13,074 nt of DNA. Source: an uncultured Bacteroidota bacterium. GTDB lineage: Bacteria; Bacteroidota; Bacteroidia; Chitinophagales; Chitinophagaceae. The notes under the pieces are model-generated. The model worked only from the letters and a program-made list of their open reading frames with translations. It did not search any database and was not told where the DNA came from. The stretch lies in the NCBI GenBank assembly GCA_937928385.1, contig CALEZD010000022.1, positions 1 to 13,074 on the forward strand, given 5' to 3'. Shown piece after piece: positions 7,426 to 13,074 of the stretch (position 1 is the stretch's first letter; each line of letters begins with the position of its first letter). The translations under genes were made by a program, and so were the position numbers.

Positions 7426-8262
7426 TTAGCCTACTGCTACTCTCTTGAAAGCAGTGACAGTCAATCCGTTTTCTACGCTGTCTAAGTATTTGCCCACTGT
7501 TAAACCGGCGTCTTTTACAAAAGGCTGGTCCAGCAGCGTGTTTTCTTTGAAGAACTTGTTCAGCTTACCTACAGCTATTTTTTCAGCCATATCAGCTGGT
7601 TTGCCTTCAGCTTTTATTTGCTCTATAGCTATTTCTTTCTCGCGGTCTATAGTTTCCTGCGAAATACCATCGGCGTTTACAGCCAGGGGGTTCATGGCGG
7701 CAATCTGCATAGCAGCATCGCGGCCTGCGTCTATTACAGCGTCAGCTGCGGGCTTGTTCATGCTCACCAGTACACCTATCCGGTAGCCTGAGTGGATGTA
7801 AGGCACCACTGTTTCAGCAGACACCAGTTCATATTTAATGATGTCTATCTTCTCACCTATTTTAGCTACTACCTCCAGCAGTTTGTCGCCTACGGTAGCG
7901 CCGTCCATTGCAGCTGCTTTCAGCTCTTCTATAGAGCCGGCCTTTGTAGCCAGGGCTATGTCAGCTATTCCTTGAGCAAAAGTGATGAAGTCTGCGTTCT
8001 TAGCCACGAAGTCTGTTTCTGAGCTCAGGTTTACAATTACACCTGTTTTGTTGTCAGCAGATGTTTTTGCTATTACCACGCCTTCTTTTGCTTCCCTGTC
8101 CTCGCGTTTGGCAGCTACTTTCTGGCCTTGTTTGCGCAGCCAGTCAATTGCTTTTTCAAAATCGCCGCCGCTCTCAGCCAGTGCTTTGCGACAGTCCATC
8201 ATACCGGCGCCTGTTTGCTGGCGCAGTTTGTTTACATCCGAAGCAGATATTGTAACACTCAT
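7426..8262 (-). CDS. tsf: Translation elongation factor Ts
   Basis: A 278-residue cytoplasmic guanine-nucleotide exchange factor that releases GDP from EF-Tu. The N-terminal UBA-like domain spans about residues 5-55 (VNKLRQQTGAGMMDCRKAL, DFEKAIDWLRKQGQKVA). The EF-Tu contact motif TDFVAKN is at residues 83-89. The core and C-terminal parts follow, with the typical CREIA-region counterpart replaced by normal family variation. Length is usual for the family. It is the last gene of the rplM-rpsI-rpsB-tsf block, 106 nt after rpsB. A hairpin terminator stands in that gap, so tsf probably depends on partial read-through or on its own weak promoter. I do not see a clear TAnnTTTG in the gap. Confidence 0.97.
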   Translation of the reverse strand: MSVTISASDVNKLRQQTGAGMMDCRKALAESGGDFEKAIDWLRKQGQKVAAKREDREAKEGVVIAKTSADNKTGVIVNLSSETDFVAKNADFITFAQGIADIALATKAGSIEELKAAAMDGATVGDKLLEVVAKIGEKIDIIKYELVSAETVVPYIHSGYRIGVLVSMNKPAADAVIDAGRDAAMQIAAMNPLAVNADGISQETIDREKEIAIEQIKAEGKPADMAEKIAVGKLNKFFKENTLLDQPFVKDAGLTVGKYLDSVENGLTVTAFKRVAVG

Positions 8263-8315
8263 TTTAGTATATCCGTTTTAAATAATTATAATTAAAGTGA
8301 AATTCTGAAACCATG

Positions 8316-8343
8316 TTTAAAGCCCCAAACCTGGGGCTTTAAA
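8316..8343 (-). terminator. Terminator or attenuator between rpsB and tsf
   Basis: A perfect 12-bp stem, TTTAAAGCCCCA (8316-8327) with TGGGGCTTTAAA (8332-8343), and a 4-nt loop AACC. It lies 25 nt after the rpsB stop and ends 53 nt before the tsf ATG. A partial terminator between rpsB and tsf is known in E. coli; an equivalent role here is inference. Confidence 0.75.
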
Positions 8344-8368
8344 ACTTTATTATCATTCTCAGGTGGCA

Positions 8369-9286
8369 TTAGCGTTTAGCTGGTCCGCCGCCTGTAGTTT
8401 TACGTGTACCCCTGGCACCGCTTCCCTGGCGGCCACGGCCACCACCTGTTCCGGCACCGGCTGCACCACCTGTAGCGCCTTTCTTATTGCGTCCGCCGCG
8501 TGCGCCACCTTCCTCTTCTTCTGTCATCACCACGCCACGCTCTTTCGATGTATCTTCTTCTTCTTCGTTCTGCTCATCATCATCTTTAGATGTAGCGCGC
8601 TCTTCCAGGCCTTCCAGTATAGATGCTGTCAGGTATTGTGTAACGATGGCGATAGATTTTGTCGCATCGTCGTTAGAAGGAATAGCGAAGTCCACTTTAG
8701 TGGGGTCGCTGTTGGTATCTACCATCGCAAAGGTAGTGATACCCAGGCGCTTGGCTTCTGCCAGTGCAATGTGCTCATGAGAGATGTCTACAATGAACAG
8801 TGCAGCAGGTACACGGCCCATCTGGGAGATACCACCCAGCACTTTTTCCATTTTTTCTTTGCTACGGGTCAATGTAAGGCGCTCTTTTTTGGTAACGCTG
8901 TCCATTGTTCCGTCTTCCAGCATTTTTTCAATGCTCTGCATCTTCTTTACGCTCTTGCGTATAGTGCTGAAGTTGGTAAGCATACCACCCAGCCAACGCT
9001 CGGTAACGAAAGGCATATTTGCTTTGGCAGCAGCTTCCGCTACTATTTCCTTAGCTTGTTTTTTAGTAGCTACAAACATGATTTTCTTACCGCTCTTAGC
9101 GATAGATTTCAATGCTGCAGCAGCTTCATCAAGGCCTTCTATTGTTTTGTTCAGGTCTATGATGTGTATGCCGTTCTTCTCTGCAAAGATGTAAGGCAAC
9201 ATCTTGGGATTCCACTTTTTCTTCAGGTGGCCGAAGTGCACGCCGGCTTCGAGGAGCGACTGGTGCAGGCTTTTATTATCTTCCAT
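8369..9286 (-). CDS. rpsB: 30S ribosomal protein S2 with long C-terminal tail
   Basis: A 305-residue component of the small subunit, bound on its back near the mRNA exit where it helps dock S1. The core (about residues 1-230) is typical: LLEAGVHFGHLKKKWNPKM, the Rossmann-like body with FVATKKQA, ERWLGGMLTNF, and IPSNDDATKSIAIVTQYL near the end. Bacterial S2 is usually about 230-260 residues. The extra ~75 residues here are first acidic (KDDDEQNEEEE, TEEEE) and then Gly/Arg/Lys-rich (residues 260-305, about 19 Gly and 11 basic residues). The stop at the tail end is clean, and terminator and tsf follow. It sits 45 nt after rpsI and is probably cotranscribed from the rplM promoter. Confidence 0.97.
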   Translation of the reverse strand: MEDNKSLHQSLLEAGVHFGHLKKKWNPKMLPYIFAEKNGIHIIDLNKTIEGLDEAAAALKSIAKSGKKIMFVATKKQAKEIVAEAAAKANMPFVTERWLGGMLTNFSTIRKSVKKMQSIEKMLEDGTMDSVTKKERLTLTRSKEKMEKVLGGISQMGRVPAALFIVDISHEHIALAEAKRLGITTFAMVDTNSDPTKVDFAIPSNDDATKSIAIVTQYLTASILEGLEERATSKDDDEQNEEEEDTSKERGVVMTEEEEGGARGGRNKKGATGGAAGAGTGGGRGRQGSGARGTRKTTGGGPAKR

Positions 9287-9331
9287 TTTAAATTTTTCTT
9301 GACGGTTAATAAAATTGTTACAATCGCACGA

Positions 9332-9724
9332 TTAACGTTTAGAGAACTGGAAGCTACGGCGAGCTTTGCGTTTACCAAACTTCTTACGCTCTACAGAACG
9401 CGGGTCGCGTGTCAGCAGGCTTTCTTTTTTCAGTGCGTCGTGATACTGCTCGGCGTTTTCCTGCATTAAAGCACGGGCAATACCCAGTTTTATTGCTTCG
9501 GCCTGGCCTTTAGGCCCACCGCCTGCTACTGTTACAGCCACATCATAGCTTTCCTGTGTGCCGGTTACCAGCAGAGAACGCTCTACCTGGTTTTGCAGGT
9601 ACATCAGTGGAAAGTAGTTTTTATAATCTTTTCCGTTTACCGTGATGTTGCCGGTACCTTTACCCAGGTACACCCTTGCAACAGCTTCTTTACGACGGCC
9701 AACGGTATTTTTACGCTTCTCCAT
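9332..9724 (-). CDS. rpsI: 30S ribosomal protein S9
   Basis: A 130-residue small-subunit protein whose C-terminal tail reaches the P-site tRNA. The N-terminus KRKNTVGRRKEAVARVYL and the basic C-terminus KKFGKRKARRSFQFSKR are diagnostic; the terminal SKR is the tRNA-contacting end. GGGPKGQAEAIKLGIARAL lies in the middle. Length is normal. It follows rplM by 69 nt, the usual rplM-rpsI pairing. The gap contains a small GC-rich hairpin but no terminator U-run. Confidence 0.98.
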   Translation of the reverse strand: MEKRKNTVGRRKEAVARVYLGKGTGNITVNGKDYKNYFPLMYLQNQVERSLLVTGTQESYDVAVTVAGGGPKGQAEAIKLGIARALMQENAEQYHDALKKESLLTRDPRSVERKKFGKRKARRSFQFSKR

Positions 9725-9768
9725 TATATATCGGATGAGTTATTAATTATTGTTTATTTCCTTTTCAA

Positions 9769-9783
9769 CCTCCGCAGGGGAGG
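9769..9783 (-). other. GC-rich hairpin between rplM and rpsI
   Basis: CCTCC (9769-9773) and GGAGG (9779-9783) form a 5-bp stem with a 5-nt loop. On the minus-strand mRNA it reads CCTCCCCTGCGGAGG. It lies 10 nt after the rplM stop and 44 nt before the rpsI ATG, too far to serve as a ribosome binding site. It lacks a U-tract, so it is not an obvious terminator. Confidence 0.4.
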
Positions 9784-9793
9784 CAGCGAGGGT

Positions 9794-10246
9794 TTATTTA
9801 TTATCGAATTTCAGTTCTTTTGGCTGCTGTGCTTTGTGCGGATGCTCTGCTCCCTCATACACAAACAGTTTTTTGTACATAGCGCGTCCCAGGCGGTTTT
9901 TAGGCAGCATACCTTTTACGGCACGCTCTACTGCTACGTTAGGACGGCGAACCAGCAGCGATTTCGCTGTTTCTATCTTCTGGCCACCGGGATAACCTGA
10001 GAAAGTCTGGTATTCTTTGGTTTCCATTTTAGTGCCTGTCATTTGCACTTTAGCGCTGTTGATGATGATTACATAATCGCCGCAATCGAAGTGCGGAGTG
10101 TAATATGCTTTGTTCTTGCCTCGCAGGATAGTTGCTATCCTCGATGCCATACGGCCCATTGTCTGGTTAGTAGCATCTACTATATACCAGTCGCGTTTTA
10201 CGATTTTCTCGTTAGCCGATTGTGTTTTAAAACTCAGATGTCTCAT
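9794..10246 (-). CDS. rplM: 50S ribosomal protein L13
   Basis: A 150-residue large-subunit assembly protein, slightly longer than the usual ~142. Recognisable segments are RDWYIVDATNQTMGRMASRIATILRGKNK, here split as WYIVDA, GRMAS and LRGKNKAYYTPH, followed by DCGDYVIIINS, YQTFSGYPGG, and the conserved MLPKNRLGRAMYKKLFVYEGAEHPH region near the C-terminus (MLPKNRLGR, then LFVYEGAEHPH). It is the first gene of the rplM-rpsI-rpsB-tsf block and has a strong upstream promoter with a leader of about 75 nt. In other bacteria L13 can repress its own rplM-rpsI mRNA; whether this leader does so is not shown. Confidence 0.98.
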   Translation of the reverse strand: MRHLSFKTQSANEKIVKRDWYIVDATNQTMGRMASRIATILRGKNKAYYTPHFDCGDYVIIINSAKVQMTGTKMETKEYQTFSGYPGGQKIETAKSLLVRRPNVAVERAVKGMLPKNRLGRAMYKKLFVYEGAEHPHKAQQPKELKFDNK

Positions 10247-10328
10247 TATTTGTGTTAATTTACTCTAAATTGCCCGCCTGCACTGCTTTTCGCCGCATAA
10301 GGCACCCACAACTGTTTTTTGGGGACTG

Positions 10329-10360
10329 CAAAGTTAAACCTACCCTCCGATTGCACCAAA
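10329..10360 (-). promoter_or_regulatory. Promoter of the rplM operon
   Basis: On the minus strand TTTG (10360 to 10357), a 20-nt spacer, and TAACTTTG (10336 to 10329) match both halves of the Bacteroidota consensus. It is the best promoter in the window. The start of transcription should be near 10325, leaving a leader of about 75-80 nt. A-rich DNA with an 8-bp inverted repeat abuts the -33 box. Confidence 0.8.
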
Positions 10361-10533
10361 AAAATCATTAAGATTTTTTCATCGTTGTTTATAACTGATT
10401 GATTATCAGTAAAATTTTCGCAGATAAATTATTGATACCGGTTATTATAACTGTATTTTATTATTAAAATTTGCAGCTAAAGAGTTTAAGTATTATTTTT
10501 CCGTTAAATATATATAAACAGAAACCAAATTAT

Positions 10534-11409
10534 ATGAACAGAATATTACTAGCATTGGGTGTATTAGCCCTCACGTTTACTGCCTGCGACAAGAAAAAAT
10601 CATCGATACTGCCGCCACCGGAAGTGGATACGGTATATATTGATACCACAACTGTTAAGCCGGTAGATACCAGCCTGACCATTGCCGGCATCAGCGATAT
10701 CCGAACCACCCCCTGGAGTGAAGTGGTATTGCCGATAACAGTAATGCGCAACATTGGCTCTGAACAAAAAGTCAGCATGTCCATCAGCGGTGTGCCTGCA
10801 GGTGTAAAAGCTGAATTCAGCTCTGCTACAGGTTATACTACCTTTAATACTAACCTGATGCTGGATGTACGCTTTGCCACACCGGGTACTTATGAGATGA
10901 CAATAAAGAGCCTGAGCGAAACCGGAAAAACAAAAGATTACGTTCTGCACCTGGTTATAGACACTTTGACAAACAGGGAAATAAATAATCTCTTCTTCTC
11001 AAAAGTGTTAAATAATGCTATGCCCACCACTGACTCTACAGATAGCACAGTTTATCAGCAAACATACCTGATGAATAATGCACTGGAAAATCAACTGTAC
11101 CTCAGGAATATAGTATTGAATATAGGTACGACATTCTCTGAATCTTTCATCAGCTATATGACTGGTGCCAACGCTAATTATCATGTTAAGGTAATGGTGA
11201 ACATGGCAGAAGGAACTGTTATCATACCCGACCAGATAATAGAAGGGCGCAGCATGCAGGGTGCCAACTACAGGGATTTCACTGTGGCAGGCCAGGGCAA
11301 AATAGACATAGACAACGGTACCTACTCAATCACGTACATTACCATTCACGATGATAATGGTTCATTCGTAATCAGGAATTATACAGTCAAAGGTGCGCTT
11401 AGAGACTAA
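10534..11409 (+). CDS. Lipoprotein with Ig-like region, unrecognised family
   Basis: A 291-residue exported lipoprotein. The signal peptide MNRILLALGVLALTFTAC ends at the lipidated C18, followed by DKKKSS and a Pro/Thr/Asp-rich linker to about residue 50. Residues about 50-145 resemble a bacterial Ig-like domain: VVLPITVMRNIG, VSMSISGVPAGVKAEFS, then TPGTYEMTIKSLSETGK. The second half (about 150-291) has more beta-type sequence and no motif I recognise. The ATG at 10534 is chosen because it gives a clean lipoprotein signal; an in-frame TTG at 10471 falls in a promoter-like AAAATTTG (10466-10473). The gene is divergent from rplM and ends at a strong terminator, so it is probably a single-gene unit. 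No acidic surface-export signal follows the cysteine, so a periplasm-facing location is possible. Confidence 0.85.
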   Translation: MNRILLALGVLALTFTACDKKKSSILPPPEVDTVYIDTTTVKPVDTSLTIAGISDIRTTPWSEVVLPITVMRNIGSEQKVSMSISGVPAGVKAEFSSATGYTTFNTNLMLDVRFATPGTYEMTIKSLSETGKTKDYVLHLVIDTLTNREINNLFFSKVLNNAMPTTDSTDSTVYQQTYLMNNALENQLYLRNIVLNIGTTFSESFISYMTGANANYHVKVMVNMAEGTVIIPDQIIEGRSMQGANYRDFTVAGQGKIDIDNGTYSITYITIHDDNGSFVIRNYTVKGALRD

Positions 11410-11424
11410 CAACTAATATAGATT

Positions 11425-11461
11425 ATAAAAAAGTGCCGCAGCATCTGCGGCACTTTTTTAT
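11425..11461 (+). terminator. Terminator of the Ig-like lipoprotein gene
   Basis: A 17-bp perfect stem (11425-11441 with 11445-11461), core AAGTGCCGCAG, with a 3-nt loop CAT and a T6 run in the distal arm. It begins 15 nt after the stop codon. Confidence 0.92.
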
Positions 11462-11474
11462 TGCCTCAATCATA

Positions 11475-11503
11475 TAAAAACCCCGGCTAAAAATAACCGG
11501 GGT
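11475..11503 (-). terminator. Terminator of the LVIVD lipoprotein operon
   Basis: A 7-bp stem ACCCCGG (11480-11486) with CCGGGGT (11497-11503) and a 10-nt loop. On the minus strand it is followed by TTTTTATATG. It stands 30 nt after the downstream lipoprotein stop and faces the plus-strand terminator of the convergent gene. Confidence 0.8.
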
Positions 11504-11533
11504 ACGTAGTATATGTATTAAATGTAAACGCGC

Positions 11534-12298
11534 TTATCCGCTGATTTTAGCCAGCTTAATTATTTGGCCATCAGGTTTCAATTCGTACAACAGCATGCCG
11601 CCCTGCACCATGCATATCAGCATATCATTGTACGGTATCACATCGTAATAAGTATCGTCAAAGTAGCGTTTCTTCAACGATGGATAAAAACGGTTGCTGA
11701 TATCATATATCGCCAGGCCGTTGCTGCCCTGGCATACAAACAATGTATTGCCCGACATGCCCAGCCCCCATGGGCTATCCATAGCAATGACATTCCTTTG
11801 CGAAGGGTTCAGCACATTCTTTACATCGTACACATACATGGCATTGGTGGTACCACCGCAACTGTTGCCGCCGCGTACCGTTACATACGCTACAGTATCG
11901 TTGGCCACCACGGGGTCGCAGGCGCGTATATGGCTGGCTGTGCCCAGTTTGTCAGGGTGCCCTGCATCTGATATAGAATACACGTACATCGCGCTTTGCG
12001 AACCGATAAACAACTTGTCCTTGTAGCTGTAAATGGTTTCTATACCTGCGCCTACCGGTTGTGTGCTGGTCAGTTTGGGCGAAGAGGGATTGGCCAGCGA
12101 GTAGGTATGCAGCTTCATATCATCTACAACATAAAGATGTTTTTGTGCTATGGTAAAACGTGCCAGCGAACCACCCTGCCCCGTACCCCCGGTATTGTCA
12201 AAACCCTGTGCTGCGGGCGCTGCTGTTTGGTTGCCTTTGTCGCAAGATGCCGCAAGGGCTGTCAACAGTATTAAGGCTATATATTTTAAAGACTTCAT
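11534..12298 (-). CDS. LVIVD-repeat lipoprotein, C-terminal-half type
   Basis: A 254-residue lipoprotein with signal peptide MKSLKYIALILLTALAASC and lipidated C19. After a Gly-rich linker (FDNTGGTGQGGSLARF) come about five LVIVD-like beta-propeller repeats, each ending in a Y-x-Y/I-x-(I/V/L) strand followed by a Pro-containing turn: HTYSLANPSSPKL, YVYSISDAGHPDKL, YVYDVKNVLNPSQ, AIYDISNRFYPSL, LLYELKPDGQ. CDPVVANDTVAYVTVRGGNSCGG is present (as CDPVVAND, then YVTVRGGNSCGG). From memory this matches the C-terminal half of longer Bacteroidota LVIVD lipoproteins. It starts 20 nt after the neighbouring lipoprotein gene, with an A-rich leader, so the two are almost certainly cotranscribed. The function of the family is not known; a protein-interaction scaffold in the envelope is plausible. 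Confidence 0.85.
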   Translation of the reverse strand: MKSLKYIALILLTALAASCDKGNQTAAPAAQGFDNTGGTGQGGSLARFTIAQKHLYVVDDMKLHTYSLANPSSPKLTSTQPVGAGIETIYSYKDKLFIGSQSAMYVYSISDAGHPDKLGTASHIRACDPVVANDTVAYVTVRGGNSCGGTTNAMYVYDVKNVLNPSQRNVIAMDSPWGLGMSGNTLFVCQGSNGLAIYDISNRFYPSLKKRYFDDTYYDVIPYNDMLICMVQGGMLLYELKPDGQIIKLAKISG

Positions 12299-12318
12299 GA
12301 CTTTTTATTTTTTTAGGG

Positions 12319-12882
12319 TTAATTTTTCCTGCAAACAGGCTTATACAATGTTTTCAATTCCCAACCTACCACTACACCTTTCGATTCATCTACACATTCA
12401 AACCATCCTGAGGCGGGCGGCAGTTCAGGGTCTACCAGGTGAAACATACCCGTCACCCTGTCTACCAGTTCTACATTATTGATGTCGGCAATATTCAATA
12501 CTACCAGGTCATTAATATGGTTAGTGTACAGGTAATTGTCCATGATAGACATTTCCTGCGCGCCTGTTACTTGTATAAACTTAATCTTCTGCGGGTTGCT
12601 GCCATCGTTGATGTTGATGACGTGGATGCCCTTGCCCACCTCTACCTGGTACAGCATATTGCCTTTTACATAAATCTTTCCGCCTTTTTCAATAGGCCTT
12701 ACATCGGTAGCGGTAATTTTCGCCGCATCTTCGGGCGAAGCATATACAGGTGCATATCCCTCTGTTTCATCGGGCGATTGCTGGGGTTGCGGGCGTGGAT
12801 TGGTTCCAAACGGGTCGCAGGCGGCCAGCAACAGCACCAAAGGCAGCGCCGCCCATCTTACAGATAGCATTTTTTTCTTCAT
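12319..12882 (-). CDS. LVIVD-type lipoprotein, N-terminal-half type
   Basis: A 187-residue lipoprotein with signal peptide MKKKMLSVRWAALPLVLLLAAC and lipidated C22. A Pro/Gln-rich linker (residues about 25-45) precedes two LVIVD-like repeats: MLYQVEVGKGIHVININDGSNPQKI and YLYTNHINDLVVLNIADINNVEL (given here as MLYQVEVG, GIHVININDGSNPQ, YLYTNHIND, LVVLNIAD). It then ends in GWFECVDESKGVVVGWEL and KTLYKPVCRKN. Two repeats are too few for a closed propeller. I recall this segment, including the GIHVI and final VVxW motifs, as the first half of longer LVIVD lipoproteins. The second half appears in the next gene, 20 nt downstream. I see only a weak promoter candidate upstream (TAAAGTTG, 12960 to 12953, minus). 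An internal Met5 start is possible and would leave the lipobox intact. Confidence 0.85.
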   Translation of the reverse strand: MKKKMLSVRWAALPLVLLLAACDPFGTNPRPQPQQSPDETEGYAPVYASPEDAAKITATDVRPIEKGGKIYVKGNMLYQVEVGKGIHVININDGSNPQKIKFIQVTGAQEMSIMDNYLYTNHINDLVVLNIADINNVELVDRVTGMFHLVDPELPPASGWFECVDESKGVVVGWELKTLYKPVCRKN

Positions 12883-13040
12883 AAAAAGGGTTTTAAAAAC
12901 AACTTGATTTTTGTCTCAACCTACCTACATGCAAATAGTGTGCTAATTTTTTCAACTTTAGCTAAGAATTAATATTCCGGTAATCATACCACCCGCTTAC
13001 ATAGTTATTTACTTTATTTAATTTTGGTATTCAAAAGTTC

Positions 13041-13048
13041 TATTTTTG
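13041..13048 (+). promoter_or_regulatory. -7 promoter box near the right edge
   Basis: TATTTTTG matches TAnnTTTG perfectly, and an ATG follows 6 nt later. A TTTG at 13023-13026 is only 14 nt upstream, the same odd spacing as before the DUF4293 gene. Confidence 0.45.
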
Positions 13049-13054
13049 CGAACA

Positions 13055-13074
13055 ATGTCGGGATTTTTACATCT
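13055..13074 (+). CDS. Probable start of a gene cut by the window edge
   Basis: The ATG at 13055 opens a frame reading MSGFLH to the window end. Only six full codons are visible, so no product can be named. The support is the perfect TAnnTTTG box 6 nt upstream, the same arrangement as at the DUF4293 gene, and the divergent orientation to the lipoprotein operon. Confidence 0.4.

Noticed and set aside
8363..9469. 368-codon plus-strand frame opposite rpsB and the end of rpsI
   Set aside because: It is antisense to two unmistakable ribosomal genes and its product is a Phe/Cys/Ala-rich sequence with no motif.
10471..10533. 21-residue extension of the Ig-like lipoprotein from a TTG
   Set aside because: The internal ATG at 10534 gives a standard lipoprotein signal; the upstream part overlaps a promoter-like sequence.

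Overview
The window looks like a core chromosomal segment of a Bacteroidota bacterium, most likely a chitinophaga-like member of the Chitinophagales; the family assignment is inference. Supporting signs are repeated matches to the Bacteroidota promoter consensus (TTTG, about 19-20 nt, then TAnnTTTG), A-rich leaders without Shine-Dalgarno sequences, a DUF4293 membrane protein, an OmpA protein with thrombospondin type 3 repeats, LVIVD-type lipoproteins, and the gene order rplM-rpsI-rpsB-tsf. I see no insertion sequence, phage gene, tRNA, rRNA or CRISPR array.

Layout. At 1-283 (minus) is the 5' part of a small secreted protein with an unusual G-free mRNA leader. A 394-nt divergent gap holds its promoter and that of serS (678-1940, plus). 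A DUF4293 membrane protein follows (1981-2433, plus). Its stop codon abuts the stop of a convergent outer-membrane barrel gene (2434-3321, minus). Upstream on the minus strand lie a Xaa-Pro aminopeptidase (3391-4689), an OmpA/TSP3 protein (4836-7127), and then the ribosomal block rplM, rpsI, rpsB, tsf (10246 down to 7426). Good hairpin terminators separate aminopeptidase, OmpA and tsf, and another sits between rpsB and tsf. A near-consensus promoter lies upstream of rplM.

Divergent from rplM is a lipoprotein with an Ig-like region (10534-11409, plus), closed by a strong terminator. Facing it is a two-gene minus-strand operon of lipoproteins (12882-12319 and 12298-11534). The two products look like the N- and C-terminal halves of one LVIVD beta-propeller lipoprotein. 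The last 20 bases appear to start another plus-strand gene just after a perfect TAnnTTTG box.

Functionally, the window combines translation (SerRS, L13, S9, S2, EF-Ts) with cell-envelope proteins (barrel, OmpA anchor, lipoproteins) and peptide turnover. I found no clear new multi-gene system. The observations most worth following are the split LVIVD lipoprotein pair, the long acidic then Gly/Arg-rich tail on ribosomal protein S2, the G-free leader, the terminator that overlaps the next gene's promoter, and promoters so close to start codons that the mRNAs would be nearly leaderless.
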